Shown one piece after another: positions 6,179-14,256 of a stretch of DNA of 64,000 nucleotides. Positions within the stretch are counted from its first letter, which is position 1. Each line of letters begins with the position of its first letter. This stretch comes from Spartobacteria bacterium (GTDB lineage: Bacteria; Verrucomicrobiota; Verrucomicrobiia; Chthoniobacterales; UBA10450). The notes under the pieces are model-generated. The model saw nothing but the letters and a program-made list of their open reading frames with translations. It did not search any database and was not told the origin of the DNA. The stretch lies in assembly GCA_003134785.1 (NCBI GenBank), contig PLCN01000003.1, forward strand, positions 1-64,000, in the 5' to 3' direction. A program made the position numbers and the translations under genes.

Positions 6179-7450
6179 ATGCCACAGTTTTCTTATCGCG
6201 CGCGGAATGCGCAGGGCGGTTTGGTCGAGGGCGTCCTTGATTGCCCGGATCGTGCGGTGGCCATCCGGCAGATCGAGCAGTTGCACTACATTCCGGTGCG
6301 GATCGACGCGGTTGGAAGCGAGCCGCAGGTCGCGAAGAGCGGGAAGAACGGCGCGGCCGCGGTGGCAGCGCCGGCGGCGCTCCCGGCGGCAACGCAAAAG
6401 TTAAAGATTCCGCACGGGCAGTTGCTCATTTTTACGGAGCAGCTCGGCCATTTGCTCCGGGCCGGGATGACCCTCGACGAAGGTCTCTCGGTCCTCGAGA
6501 AGCGGCTGAAACAACCGCGCATGCAACAGATGACGCACGCGCTTCATCAGGCTCTGGTGGATGGCCGCAGCTTCTCGCAAGCGCTCCGGGATTTTCCGCG
6601 CATCTTCCCCGCGATTTATGTGAACCTTGTCGCCGCCGGCGAGGCGAGCGGCGCGCTGCCCGATATTTTGACACGCCTGGTCCAGCACTTGATGCAGGCG
6701 AAGAATCTTCGCGACCGCGTGCAGCAAGCGCTGATTTATCCGGCGTTCCTCGCCATTGCGGGCGCGGCATTGATCACGATTTTCATCACGTTCATGGTGC
6801 CGCAGCTCACTGGGTTCATGCAGCAAAATGGCGGCGTGCTCCCATTGCCCACACGGATTCTGGTCATGGCCCACCACGTTATCACCGGCTATTGGTGGGT
6901 CGCCGGTCTGCTGGTGATCGGCGGGTTGGTCGGCTTTCGCGCTTTCGTCCGAACGGACGAAGGACGAACCGCCTGGGACCGGTTTCGGCTCATGATTCCC
7001 GGATACGGGCGGATCATTCGCCACCGTTACTACGCGCAATTTTCCCGCACGCTCGGCACGCTGATGGAGAATGGCATTCCGCTCCTGCGAGCGATCGATC
7101 TCGTGACGGAAATCGCGGGCAACAAATTCCTCGAAGCGAAGCTGGGCGAAGTCCGGCGCGCGGTCATCGACGGCGCGACCTTATCCACGGCGCTCGCCTC
7201 GCAAAATCTCTTTCCCGATTTGTTCACCGATATGATGGCGGTGGGCGAGCAGACCGGCCATTTCGCGCAAACGATGCAAACCATCGCCGACGTTTACGAG
7301 CGCGAGCTGGATCGAACGGTGCAAATTGTGTCGGCGCTGATTCCGCCCGTGATCATCATCCTGATCGCCATTCTGGTGGGCTTCGTCGTTTACAGCATTC
7401 TCTCGGCGGTTTTTGAAATGACGCATAGTTTGCAGTTGCGACCGCAGTGA
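6179..7450 (+). CDS. gspF: Type II secretion / pilus inner-membrane platform protein GspF
   Basis: The 423-residue product has two repeated T2SSF domains (roughly residues 75-195 and 275-395) separated by membrane segments (ALITIFITFMVPQLTGF, WWVAGLLVIGGLVGF) with a C-terminal one (VIIILIAILVGFVVYSIL). It forms the inner-membrane platform that couples the assembly ATPase to pseudopilin polymerisation. Signatures include FTEQLGHLLRAGMTLDEGL and FPDLFTDMMAVGEQTGH. The start MPQFSYRARNAQG at 6179 matches the family N-terminus; the frame is open further upstream to 6011 but that part looks non-coding. An Ala/Pro-rich linker follows residue 50. It leads the + strand half of the secretion locus. 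Confidence 0.93.
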   Translation: MPQFSYRARNAQGGLVEGVLDCPDRAVAIRQIEQLHYIPVRIDAVGSEPQVAKSGKNGAAAVAAPAALPAATQKLKIPHGQLLIFTEQLGHLLRAGMTLDEGLSVLEKRLKQPRMQQMTHALHQALVDGRSFSQALRDFPRIFPAIYVNLVAAGEASGALPDILTRLVQHLMQAKNLRDRVQQALIYPAFLAIAGAALITIFITFMVPQLTGFMQQNGGVLPLPTRILVMAHHVITGYWWVAGLLVIGGLVGFRAFVRTDEGRTAWDRFRLMIPGYGRIIRHRYYAQFSRTLGTLMENGIPLLRAIDLVTEIAGNKFLEAKLGEVRRAVIDGATLSTALASQNLFPDLFTDMMAVGEQTGHFAQTMQTIADVYERELDRTVQIVSALIPPVIIILIAILVGFVVYSILSAVFEMTHSLQLRPQ

Positions 7451-7468
7451 GCTAATCTCGCGGCGCAC

Positions 7469-8533
7469 ATGTTACATCGCGCGCTCGCGGCCATCCTCTC
7501 CCTGCTCGCGGTGTCGGCACTTCACGCGCAAGATGTCGTCGTCGACACTCTGCCGCCCACGCCCGCTGTTGGAACCGGCGGGAATATCGAAAGCGCCTGG
7601 CTTGATCTGCGGCAAATCTCCGGGGCGAACTCGAAACCGCAGGCTGTTCCGGACTGGGTGGAGTCGGTCACGATCGTGCCGCCGGCCGCGAAGGCAGACA
7701 CGGCGCCGAAAACCGTTTTTCGGATCCGCCTCGTACGGCCGAAGCCGGAGTTCCAGGTTTTGTATTTTCGTTTGTTCTTCGACGATAACCCTGAGCAGAA
7801 ACCGCAACTCACAGCGTGGGATGAATCGGGCTCGCAGGTTTTACAATCAGGCCCGCTCGGTTTGGGCGTTAGCCTGCCGACTTCGGAAACCGTGATGGTG
7901 CCGATGGTGGCAGTGTCCACGATCGACGTGGAAGTTCCCGGCGATGGGAAGACGATTCGCGGCGCGTATCTGGATTGGATGACCAGCGCGGAAGTGCTCC
8001 ATCCGATCAGCGCCCCGCACCGGGACCTGATTCCAGAGCCGTTCGCGGCCGTGTCGCCGCTGCATGCTCCGGCGCAGGACACGGAAATGTTTGGCACCGT
8101 GACCGCGACCCTGGCGGACGAAACGATTCGAATCGGAGCCAGCGCGGAACAAGGCGCGGCGTTTCAATTTGGCGTCGAAGCGCAACCGCTCATGGCCCTG
8201 CTCACTTTCGAGGTGGCGAGCCCGAACATCGACGCGCCGCCGGAGGTTTTTCTGAATGGCGAAAGCCTGGGCGCGGTTTCAATCACCTTGCCCGATCTGG
8301 CCGATCCAGCTTATCGCGGCGGCAGTGCCGCACTCGTTAGGCAGATGCGGTTTCAGTACACCGGCTGGCTCCGCGCGCAAAAACTCGTGCCGGCCAGCAG
8401 CCTCATAGCCGGCACCAACGATCTCATTGTCGTGGCCGGTCCCGGGACGACGGCCTCGGCCATTCGCGCGACGCAGATTCAACTAAAATATCTTTGGGAC
8501 AAATCGGATTACCAACTTCAAACCGATCGGTAG
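7469..8533 (+). CDS. Secreted hypothetical protein in the secretion locus (354 aa)
   Basis: A signal peptide (MLHRALAAILSLLAVSALHAQ) precedes a probably beta-rich extracytoplasmic protein without Cys or a known motif. It sits 18 bases after gspF and 6 bases before gspG, so it is very likely co-translated with them. That placement suggests a periplasmic or outer-membrane accessory of the secretion machine, or a dedicated substrate. Residues around AALVRQMRF include the 9-mer word at 8334-8342. No family is recognised. Confidence 0.75.
   Translation: MLHRALAAILSLLAVSALHAQDVVVDTLPPTPAVGTGGNIESAWLDLRQISGANSKPQAVPDWVESVTIVPPAAKADTAPKTVFRIRLVRPKPEFQVLYFRLFFDDNPEQKPQLTAWDESGSQVLQSGPLGLGVSLPTSETVMVPMVAVSTIDVEVPGDGKTIRGAYLDWMTSAEVLHPISAPHRDLIPEPFAAVSPLHAPAQDTEMFGTVTATLADETIRIGASAEQGAAFQFGVEAQPLMALLTFEVASPNIDAPPEVFLNGESLGAVSITLPDLADPAYRGGSAALVRQMRFQYTGWLRAQKLVPASSLIAGTNDLIVVAGPGTTASAIRATQIQLKYLWDKSDYQLQTDR
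8334..8342 (+). repeat. TCGTTAGGC word
   Basis: In frame in the secreted unknown: CTC-GTT-AGG-C (LVR). Confidence 0.9.
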
Positions 8534-8539
8534 AAAAGT

Positions 8540-8953
8540 ATGAAAAATAAACGAAGCGCATTCACCCTGCTGGAAATCATGCTGGTCGTCGCGATCATCG
8601 GCGTGCTTCTTAGCGTAGCGATTTACAAAATGGCCCCCGCTCTCGATGTGGCCAAGGGAACCAAGACCAGGGCCGACATCCAGATGATCCGGACCATGCT
8701 CCTGTCTTATAATGGGTCGAACGGTTTTTATCCGTCCACCGAGCAGGGATTGAAAGCGCTGGTTAACAGGCCGGGCAGCGAGCCGGTGCCGGCGTCGTGG
8801 AGGCGTTTGATGGAGGACACGCCAAAAGATGCCTGGGGAATGGAATACATTTACCGGAATCCGGGCCGAAAGAATCCAAGCGGTTACGATGTCTTTTCCG
8901 CCGGCCCCGACCGAATTCCCGATACTGCTGACGACGAATACGGTCAGTACTGA
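8540..8953 (+). CDS. gspG: Major pseudopilin GspG
   Basis: The prepilin leader is KNKRSAFTLLEIMLVVAIIG, with cleavage before Phe8 and Glu at +5. The C-terminal domain has the GspG signatures PSTEQGLKALV and DAWGMEYIYRNPG, and an Asp-rich calcium-site-like tail (FSAGPDRIPDTADDEYGQY). At 137 residues it has the usual length. GspG is the main subunit of the pseudopilus. It is the third gene of the + strand group; the - strand pseudopilins lie at 12508-13976. Confidence 0.96.
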   Translation: MKNKRSAFTLLEIMLVVAIIGVLLSVAIYKMAPALDVAKGTKTRADIQMIRTMLLSYNGSNGFYPSTEQGLKALVNRPGSEPVPASWRRLMEDTPKDAWGMEYIYRNPGRKNPSGYDVFSAGPDRIPDTADDEYGQY

Positions 8954-9006
8954 TTTAGCGAGCGGAGCTCGAATAGAGGAATGTCGATCTGATCGCAGGG
9001 ACGCCG

Positions 9007-9654
9007 CTACAACTCCGGCGTCGGCGTCGTGTTCGCGTTTTGCGTCGCGGGAATATTCGGGTTGCGCGGGATCACACCACGCACTCGCGGTGGCGGAGTC
9101 GGTAACGATGGCACCGGCATCGGCTTGGGAAAATTCGCCTGCGGCACCGCCGGATTCGTCATCGGCATCGCATTGGGCACTACACTGGTCGGCTGCACGA
9201 CCGGCTGGAGTTGCTGGGGTTGCTGCGGCACAGGATTCTGACCGGGCGCCGCCTGGCTCAGGAGCGCCTGATTGAACGTGATGGTCGCGAACTGTCCGTC
9301 CTTCGCGATTGTGACCTTGGTCGCGCCGACTTTATCCGACCACTCGATGTTGGAAATGCTGAATCCATCCATCGGCGCATTGGTCGTTAGGTATTTCTTG
9401 AAGTTCTTATCCGCACTGGAAGCGATGGTGACCATATCCCCATCCTTCGACCGCGCCGCATTCGCGACATAAAGATCTTTCGCGAAATTCGGCGTGGCCG
9501 CCGGCGCAGCGACCGCGGTGGCAACGGCAAACGGCGAGCGATCCATCATCGCCTGGTAACGCTCGAAATTATACGGCTTCGGGAGTTCGTCGGCGGCAAA
9601 CATCCGGAGCGGAAGACCGAGCACCAACAAGAACGGGATAGGCTTCAAGTTCAT
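9007..9654 (-). CDS. Proline-rich exported protein at the end of the gsp operon
   Basis: The signal peptide (MNLKPIPFLLVLGLPLRMFA) is followed by YQAMMDRSPFAVA, which recalls the RNPF-type segment after the anchor in GspC/PilP proteins. A small domain near residues 85-130 (GFSISNIEWSDKVGATKVTI) could match a GspC-type homology region. The last ~80 residues are a Gln/Pro-rich low-complexity tail. It lies 52 bases downstream of the gspM-like gene. A GspC-like role is an inference from position and layout, not from clear similarity. Confidence 0.65.
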   Translation of the reverse strand: MNLKPIPFLLVLGLPLRMFAADELPKPYNFERYQAMMDRSPFAVATAVAAPAATPNFAKDLYVANAARSKDGDMVTIASSADKNFKKYLTTNAPMDGFSISNIEWSDKVGATKVTIAKDGQFATITFNQALLSQAAPGQNPVPQQPQQLQPVVQPTSVVPNAMPMTNPAVPQANFPKPMPVPSLPTPPPRVRGVIPRNPNIPATQNANTTPTPEL

Positions 9655-9706
9655 CGATGTCCTAAACGTTATCCAAATCCGCCACCATTCAAATCACGCG
9701 CCTCTT

Positions 9707-10246
9707 TCATTTCGGCGCGAACCAGCGCGCGATCTTGAATTTTCCCTTCATCATCGTCGGGTCGCTCGAATCGATCTGGAGCTGCACGCTTTCGAAGACC
9801 ACGAACGCCTCCGGCTGCTGCACGTCGAAAAGGAAATGGACCAGCGGCGGCCACGGGCTCTTGGTTTCGAACGAAGCAAAAACCGATTGGTGATCCGCCG
9901 TCGAATCGCCTGCGCCGATCGCCGGATTTTCGATCAGGACATTGTGCTTGCCCGCGACTTGTTTCACCTGGTCGAGCAGGGTAGAAGCTTCGACGGCGCT
10001 CTTGAGCGTCGGCTGGTGCTGCTTCAGCCATTGGTCGCGGTGAGTCCAGAGATCGCGGTCTTTGATGTAGAGCGCTTGTTCGTTCCGGATGGATTGGCGG
10101 AGCTTCAGGTCCGCGCTGGCGCGATGGAGAGCGCTGAACAGTCTGCTCCAGACGAGAAGATTGATGAGCAGAAAAATCGCGCCGGCCACGATCCACGCGA
10201 GGCGGCGTTCCCGCTGGGTCATGCGCAAGTACCAGGCTGGCGTCAT
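9707..10246 (-). CDS. GspM/PilO-like secretion protein
   Basis: This is a 179-residue bitopic membrane protein with a short cytoplasmic N-terminus (MTPAWYLRMTQRERRLAW), one membrane span (IVAGAIFLLINLLVWSRLF), a periplasmic coiled coil, and a ferredoxin-like domain (VHFLFDVQQPEAFVVFESVQ). This is the GspM/PilO layout, proteins that pair with GspL. ATG at 10246 overlaps the end of the gspL-like gene by four bases (ATGA). The longer frame to 10528 is an overlap shadow of that gene. Confidence 0.78.
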   Translation of the reverse strand: MTPAWYLRMTQRERRLAWIVAGAIFLLINLLVWSRLFSALHRASADLKLRQSIRNEQALYIKDRDLWTHRDQWLKQHQPTLKSAVEASTLLDQVKQVAGKHNVLIENPAIGAGDSTADHQSVFASFETKSPWPPLVHFLFDVQQPEAFVVFESVQLQIDSSDPTMMKGKFKIARWFAPK

Positions 10247-11553
10247 CGCGGTTTTCCCTCCAGGCGAAACTGGGCGTGATCGTTCGGCAGGATGCGGGGC
10301 GCCGACATATCGAACTGAAATGTTTGCAGCTCCGGATTCTTTTTCACTTTGTCGGCAAACTGATACGCGAGAGCGGCCGAGTTCGCCTCGCCTTCGATCG
10401 AGACTTGCCGCGCGGATTGAGTGAAGTTGGTGATGCGCACGTCCGCGGAAGGCAAGCTGTCGAAAATATGCACCAGCACTTCGATGGGGTAGTAATGCGG
10501 ATCGATCGCCGGAGCGAGGGCCCGCCATCTCGTATCCGTCGCCTTGACGAATTCAGTCCGCGGGGCGTCGCGTGCGATGCGGCGATCGAGCCGCCCGATC
10601 CGGAACTTCAAGATGAGCATGTAAGCGATGAACAGAACCAGGATCGCGGCGTAGGCTCCGCCCGCCAAAAGAAGACGCTTCCGCCATTCTCCCTGCCGGG
10701 CGATTTGAGCGCGGCGTTGCCGCCACGCTTGCGGCAGGAGATTCAATCCGCTCTCGGCCGGCGGCACTTCCACCGCGACGAAATCGGGAGTGTTGGCGAA
10801 TAGCCCCTCCACCGTGTCGCGCAAAGCGAACAAACTCTCGTCGAGCAGGATTTTCGGGAAGGCCGTGTTGATTCCCTGCAATTCCGCACTTAAGGCCAGC
10901 TGAGGCAAATCGCGCTGAAGCTGAAGCGGGTCCGCGCCATCCAGCGTGCGCGTGAAACTGAGTTTCCCTTCCTCGGAGATTGCGCAGACAATCGCTTCGC
11001 TCTCCGGGTAGATAAGAAGGGCAGTGCCGAGGGGCGCATGAGTGGCGGCGCGTTGCGCGGCGTAAACGGTCACCTGCCTTGGGATCAGGTCCCGGGAGAT
11101 AAGCGGCGCGGCCAGCTCGGAAAGTTTTTCGTTGTGAACGGCGACCGCGGAAATCACGCTCCCCTCCTCCGTCTGCGAGATGATCTCGGAATCGGTCGTC
11201 ATTTCCTCGGTCGAGTACGGCATCGCCTTCTCGATCTGAATGCGCACCATGTCGGCGAATTCGTCGCGATCGATCGTGGGCAGCCGCAGGCGTTGCGCGA
11301 GCACGACCGCCACCGGCAGGCCGAGAATGAAATCGTCCCCCGGCTTCAGCAATTCTCCCGCCTCTTCCAGTGTCGTTAGGCCGCGCACTTCCCAGGCGCC
11401 GCTGTGCTGGGCGAAACGGACCAGGTTCCAGCCGCTGCCGGCGGGGATTAAATAAATTGGTTGCGATGCCGGCTCGATACTAAAGCTCCTTCCAAGTCCC
11501 GGGAACCAGTTGAATAGAATTTGTCCCCGCTTTGCGGATGAGCATTCGAACAA
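10243..11553 (-). CDS. GspL / PilM-PilN-like secretion protein
   Basis: The cytoplasmic part (to about residue 285) has an actin-like PilM/GspL fold (PTIDRDEFADMVRIQIEKAM, then TEEGSVISAVAVH). A membrane segment (LLLAGGAYAAILVLFIAYML) and a PilN-like periplasmic domain (PIEVLVHIFDSLPSADVRIT) follow. GspL bridges the assembly ATPase to GspM. The start is unclear: the frame opens at ATG 11553 inside gspK, but homology would favour a start near FSIEPASQPIYLIPAG just after the gspK stop, where a GGAG-type ribosome site exists but no ATG, GTG or TTG is in frame. Confidence 0.82.
   Translation of the reverse strand: MFECSSAKRGQILFNWFPGLGRSFSIEPASQPIYLIPAGSGWNLVRFAQHSGAWEVRGLTTLEEAGELLKPGDDFILGLPVAVVLAQRLRLPTIDRDEFADMVRIQIEKAMPYSTEEMTTDSEIISQTEEGSVISAVAVHNEKLSELAAPLISRDLIPRQVTVYAAQRAATHAPLGTALLIYPESEAIVCAISEEGKLSFTRTLDGADPLQLQRDLPQLALSAELQGINTAFPKILLDESLFALRDTVEGLFANTPDFVAVEVPPAESGLNLLPQAWRQRRAQIARQGEWRKRLLLAGGAYAAILVLFIAYMLILKFRIGRLDRRIARDAPRTEFVKATDTRWRALAPAIDPHYYPIEVLVHIFDSLPSADVRITNFTQSARQVSIEGEANSAALAYQFADKVKKNPELQTFQFDMSAPRILPNDHAQFRLEGKPR
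11373..11381 (+). repeat. TCGTTAGGC word
   Basis: In the gspL-like gene, read there as GGC-CTA-ACG-A (GLT). Confidence 0.9.
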
Positions 11554-12508
11554 TGCGCGTGACGTCTCCGGATTTCCCCTCGCTGATCACACGCATCGTC
11601 GGATCCTCATTGAAACCTATCAAACCGGCAACTTGGTTTTGGACCGGCTGGGGATAGCCGAGCGCAGTCAGGACCTCAGTGAGCGAATGGAAAACCGCGT
11701 CGTCTTCCGTCCCTTCGATTCCATCCGGGCCGCGACGCAGGGTGAGGAATTGATCGACCAACGGCTCCGTCATTCCGGGCAGCGACAGGAGAACATCGCG
11801 CGAAGCCCAAGTCGGATCGATTTTATTCAGCGACTGCTGCGTGTTAATCGTGAAGTCAGCGTCCCAATCCTCCTTTGAAGTAAATTCCTCCCAGCCCTTG
11901 ATTCTCTTGACCTCCTCGATCCGCTGAAGCAAGCGGTTCGGTGGTTTGTAGCCGGGACCCTCTTCCGCGCCGTTGAGCCGTTCCACATTATCGGCATCGA
12001 CCCAATCGAGCAGGCAATCGATCATCCGGTCGCGCTCGTCCAATTCGACGCCTTTCAGCTCCAGATATTTTTTCAGCACTTCGAGCCGCTGCTGATCTCC
12101 CTGTATCAAGGCCGTTGCGAAGCCGTTCAAATTAAATCGGCCCGCCTCACCTGTGATGCGTGTGCGGAATGTTTTGCCCGGCCCGAAGCTTCCGTGAAGC
12201 AGCACTGAACCCGCCTTGACCGCGGGATGCAGCGCGATCTCGGCGCCCGAACAGGCCAGCGCTTCCGCCTCGAGGCTCCGCGTGGCGTGGCCGGAAAGGG
12301 TTAGACGCGTATCGATATCCAGCGCCCAGGAAATCACCATCGCGCTGAGCAAAAACAGCGCCCAGAGCGAAAGCATGAGGGCCGCGCCGCGCGTGCTTCT
12401 TCTTTTCCTGTAGCGGCGGTCTATGACCGCCGACGAGCTGAGGACCGATTCGTTTCGGCGGTCATAGACCGCCGCTACAGAAGATTTCAATTTTCGCAGC
12501 GCACCCAT
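11480..12508 (-). CDS. gspK: Minor pseudopilin GspK
   Basis: The 342-residue protein has the GspK hydrophobic N-terminus RGAALMLSLWALFLLSAMVI and the long GspK insert domain with helix-hairpin-helix-like repeats (SLNKIDPTWASRDVLLSLPG). GspK caps the pseudopilus tip with GspI and GspJ. ATG at 12508 overlaps the gspJ stop (TAATG). Residues 10-34 (SSVAAVYDRRNESV, then AVIDRRYRKRR) are the translation of a palindromic repeat at 12409-12480, so the leader before the prepilin helix is abnormally long and of repeat origin. Confidence 0.9.
   Translation of the reverse strand: MGALRKLKSSVAAVYDRRNESVLSSSAVIDRRYRKRRSTRGAALMLSLWALFLLSAMVISWALDIDTRLTLSGHATRSLEAEALACSGAEIALHPAVKAGSVLLHGSFGPGKTFRTRITGEAGRFNLNGFATALIQGDQQRLEVLKKYLELKGVELDERDRMIDCLLDWVDADNVERLNGAEEGPGYKPPNRLLQRIEEVKRIKGWEEFTSKEDWDADFTINTQQSLNKIDPTWASRDVLLSLPGMTEPLVDQFLTLRRGPDGIEGTEDDAVFHSLTEVLTALGYPQPVQNQVAGLIGFNEDPTMRVISEGKSGDVTRIVRMLIRKAGTNSIQLVPGTWKEL
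12409..12480. repeat. Palindromic repeat, family A, inside gspK 5' coding region
   Basis: The arms CTGTAGCGGCGGTCTATGAC and GTCATAGACCGCCGCTACAG are perfect complements and continue with CGCC/GGCG. The ~22-base centre is unpaired. A second copy lies at 14070-14142. Confidence 0.9.
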
Positions 12509-13134
12509 TAGAGCGGAGTGCGTCCAAGCGCAACTATGGCTTCCCACGGCACCGGACGATCAGGCCGTCCGATCACCACCCGGATCAGTTTTGGCATCGA
12601 CGAGGTATCGGTCCATCTCTCGACCCAGGCATTGAGGCGCGAATCGAAATAACGAATTTGCAGGCTGCGAACGTCATCGAGCAACGGGACCCAGGTATCG
12701 CCTTCGGAGTCGCCCTCGGCCGTGTCGCGCGGCTTGCGCATAAATCCAATTTGCATCCGGTCGCTGCTGTCGCTCATCGGCCGGAGCCGCATGCTGACGA
12801 TGAATTCACCCGCCGCATAACGCGTCAACAGCCCCGGACCGGAGCTGCAAATCCACGTGATCTCATCCCGCGGCAGATCGTTGAACTTGAATGGCTCTCC
12901 CGTGAGAGAGTTCGTGCTCGGCAGGCTTTGCCATTGCGTCGTGAGGAGACTGAGCAGGCCGGAATAACGCGCCTCCGCCAGGTTTTCTTCGGAGGAAGCG
13001 CGCAGGACGGTAATATTCATCGCGACGAAGCGATAAATCGCGAGCGCCATCATGGCGAGAATCGCGGTCGCGAGCAGGATCTCGAGCAGGGTGAATCCCC
13101 GTCGCCGCGCGCGCTTAACCATTTCGATAGACAT
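12508..13134 (-). CDS. gspJ: Minor pseudopilin GspJ
   Basis: The prepilin signature RRRGFTLLEILLATAILAMM (cleavage before Phe14, Glu at +5) is followed by a GspJ-type C-terminal domain (DDVRSLQIRYFDSRLNAWVE). Length is 208 residues, as in the family. GspJ joins the GspI-GspJ-GspK tip complex. It overlaps gspI by 20 bases upstream and gspK by one base downstream, showing tight translational coupling. Confidence 0.9.
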   Translation of the reverse strand: MSIEMVKRARRRGFTLLEILLATAILAMMALAIYRFVAMNITVLRASSEENLAEARYSGLLSLLTTQWQSLPSTNSLTGEPFKFNDLPRDEITWICSSGPGLLTRYAAGEFIVSMRLRPMSDSSDRMQIGFMRKPRDTAEGDSEGDTWVPLLDDVRSLQIRYFDSRLNAWVERWTDTSSMPKLIRVVIGRPDRPVPWEAIVALGRTPL

Positions 13135-13516
13135 AAAATTCGATCTTCCTGGATTGGGCGATGCCGCCGCGGGTCCATTCCGCGCTCAAGGTCACGCGAC
13201 TGATGCCATCCACCTCAAGGTCCTTTTCGTCTTTCAACGCCGCCGGCGCGACGCGCTGAACCAGGTTCACTTGCCCGTAGCCAGTATCGATTTTCGTTTC
13301 CTTTTTCGTGTCGGGAAATCCGGGAGTCGCTTGTATTTCCGCCATCCGGTTCGCCAGAATCAAACGCACCCGATCGTCCTCGGCGGCGAGCATGCTGGCG
13401 TTCAGACAATTCTGAACCGACTTGCCCAGCACGAGCACTCCGATGATGAAAATCGCCAGGCCGAGCAGCACTTCGTAGAGCGCGAAGGCGCGGACGGTGC
13501 GGTTATTTCGACGCAT
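13115..13516 (-). CDS. gspI: Minor pseudopilin GspI
   Basis: This is a 133-residue prepilin-like protein. Its N-terminus RRNNRTVRAFALYEVLLGLA has Ala/Phe-Ala-Leu where FTLLE is usual, but keeps the Glu at +5 and the hydrophobic helix (IFIIGVLVLGKSV). The GspI family feature ANRMAEIQATPG is present. It sits between gspH and gspJ with overlaps on both sides, as in canonical gsp operons. The relaxed cleavage motif is worth noting. Confidence 0.85.
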   Translation of the reverse strand: MRRNNRTVRAFALYEVLLGLAIFIIGVLVLGKSVQNCLNASMLAAEDDRVRLILANRMAEIQATPGFPDTKKETKIDTGYGQVNLVQRVAPAALKDEKDLEVDGISRVTLSAEWTRGGIAQSRKIEFYVYRNG

Positions 13517-13976
13517 AATTTATCAGTTCCGCCCGGGCCGTGAGCGCGGAATACTTTGCCGTCCATCCGCCGTCCGGTCCCTGATATTTCACCACGGCGG
13601 GCTCGCAATTGCCCGAGGACCAGAAGACCCAGGCTGCGGGCGGTTCGTCTTCGAGCGCCGCCGGGAAAGTGAGCCGGAAGGATTCGTTTTTCTGCCACCT
13701 CAACGTGGCGATTGGTTTCGGGTCCTCATCTTTCTGCACCACCTCGGCGCGGAGCCCGACTTGGTGGTCGCCCCAAACGATAAGATAGGAGCGGCGCTCG
13801 GTGGTGCTTCGTTCCTGGGCTTGGCGAACGAGGCTGCTGAATTCGTCGAGCGAGCGACGCAGCCGCCGATCGGCCAGGACGCCACTCACACTCGGCACGG
13901 CCACCGCGAGGATCAGGAGCATCATCGCCACGGCGATGATGATCTCGATCAAAGTGAAACCTTTTTCGCGCCTCAT
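13503..13976 (-). CDS. gspH: Minor pseudopilin GspH
   Basis: The N-terminus MRREKGFTLIEIIIAVAMML is a classic prepilin leader cleaved at Gly6/Phe7. The C-terminal GspH/FimT domain follows (LDEFSSLVRQAQERSTTERR, then YLIVWG). It is the first gene of the - strand pseudopilin operon gspH-I-J-K-L-M. The ~280 bases upstream hold a palindromic repeat and no other gene; a promoter should lie there but none is obvious. Confidence 0.9.
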   Translation of the reverse strand: MRREKGFTLIEIIIAVAMMLLILAVAVPSVSGVLADRRLRRSLDEFSSLVRQAQERSTTERRSYLIVWGDHQVGLRAEVVQKDEDPKPIATLRWQKNESFRLTFPAALEDEPPAAWVFWSSGNCEPAVVKYQGPDGGWTAKYSALTARAELINYASK

Positions 13977-14069
13977 CGGAAAAATTTACGCGGTCGGCGA
14001 TAAATCACAACAAGGGCAGTAAAAAGGAAACAAGGACCGGCGATTTACAAACCACTGGTTTCTCTTTTT

Positions 14070-14142
14070 GTAGTGGCGGTCCATGACCGTCGGACGCGGA
14101 CAATGCAACCAACCTTTCGGCGGTCATAGACCGCCGCTACAG
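14070..14142. repeat. Palindromic repeat, family A
   Basis: The left arm TGTAGTGGCGGTCCATGACC and right arm GGCGGTCATAGACCGCCGCT pair with two mismatches around a ~28-base centre. It lies in the gap between gspH and the imelysin gene. Confidence 0.88.
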
Positions 14143-14256
14143 GAAAATTGGCGATTCTGGAACGGGTACCTCCTTGAATCTCATACGCAAGGCTCCGCTA
14201 AAAAAACGCAAGCGAACGTCAGCAAGGCCCCCTGCCCTATGGTAACTTTACTCCAG

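Noticed and set aside
6241-7416. 391-codon + strand frame inside gspF
   Set aside because: It is an Arg/Ala-rich shadow in the +1 frame of a clear GspF gene.
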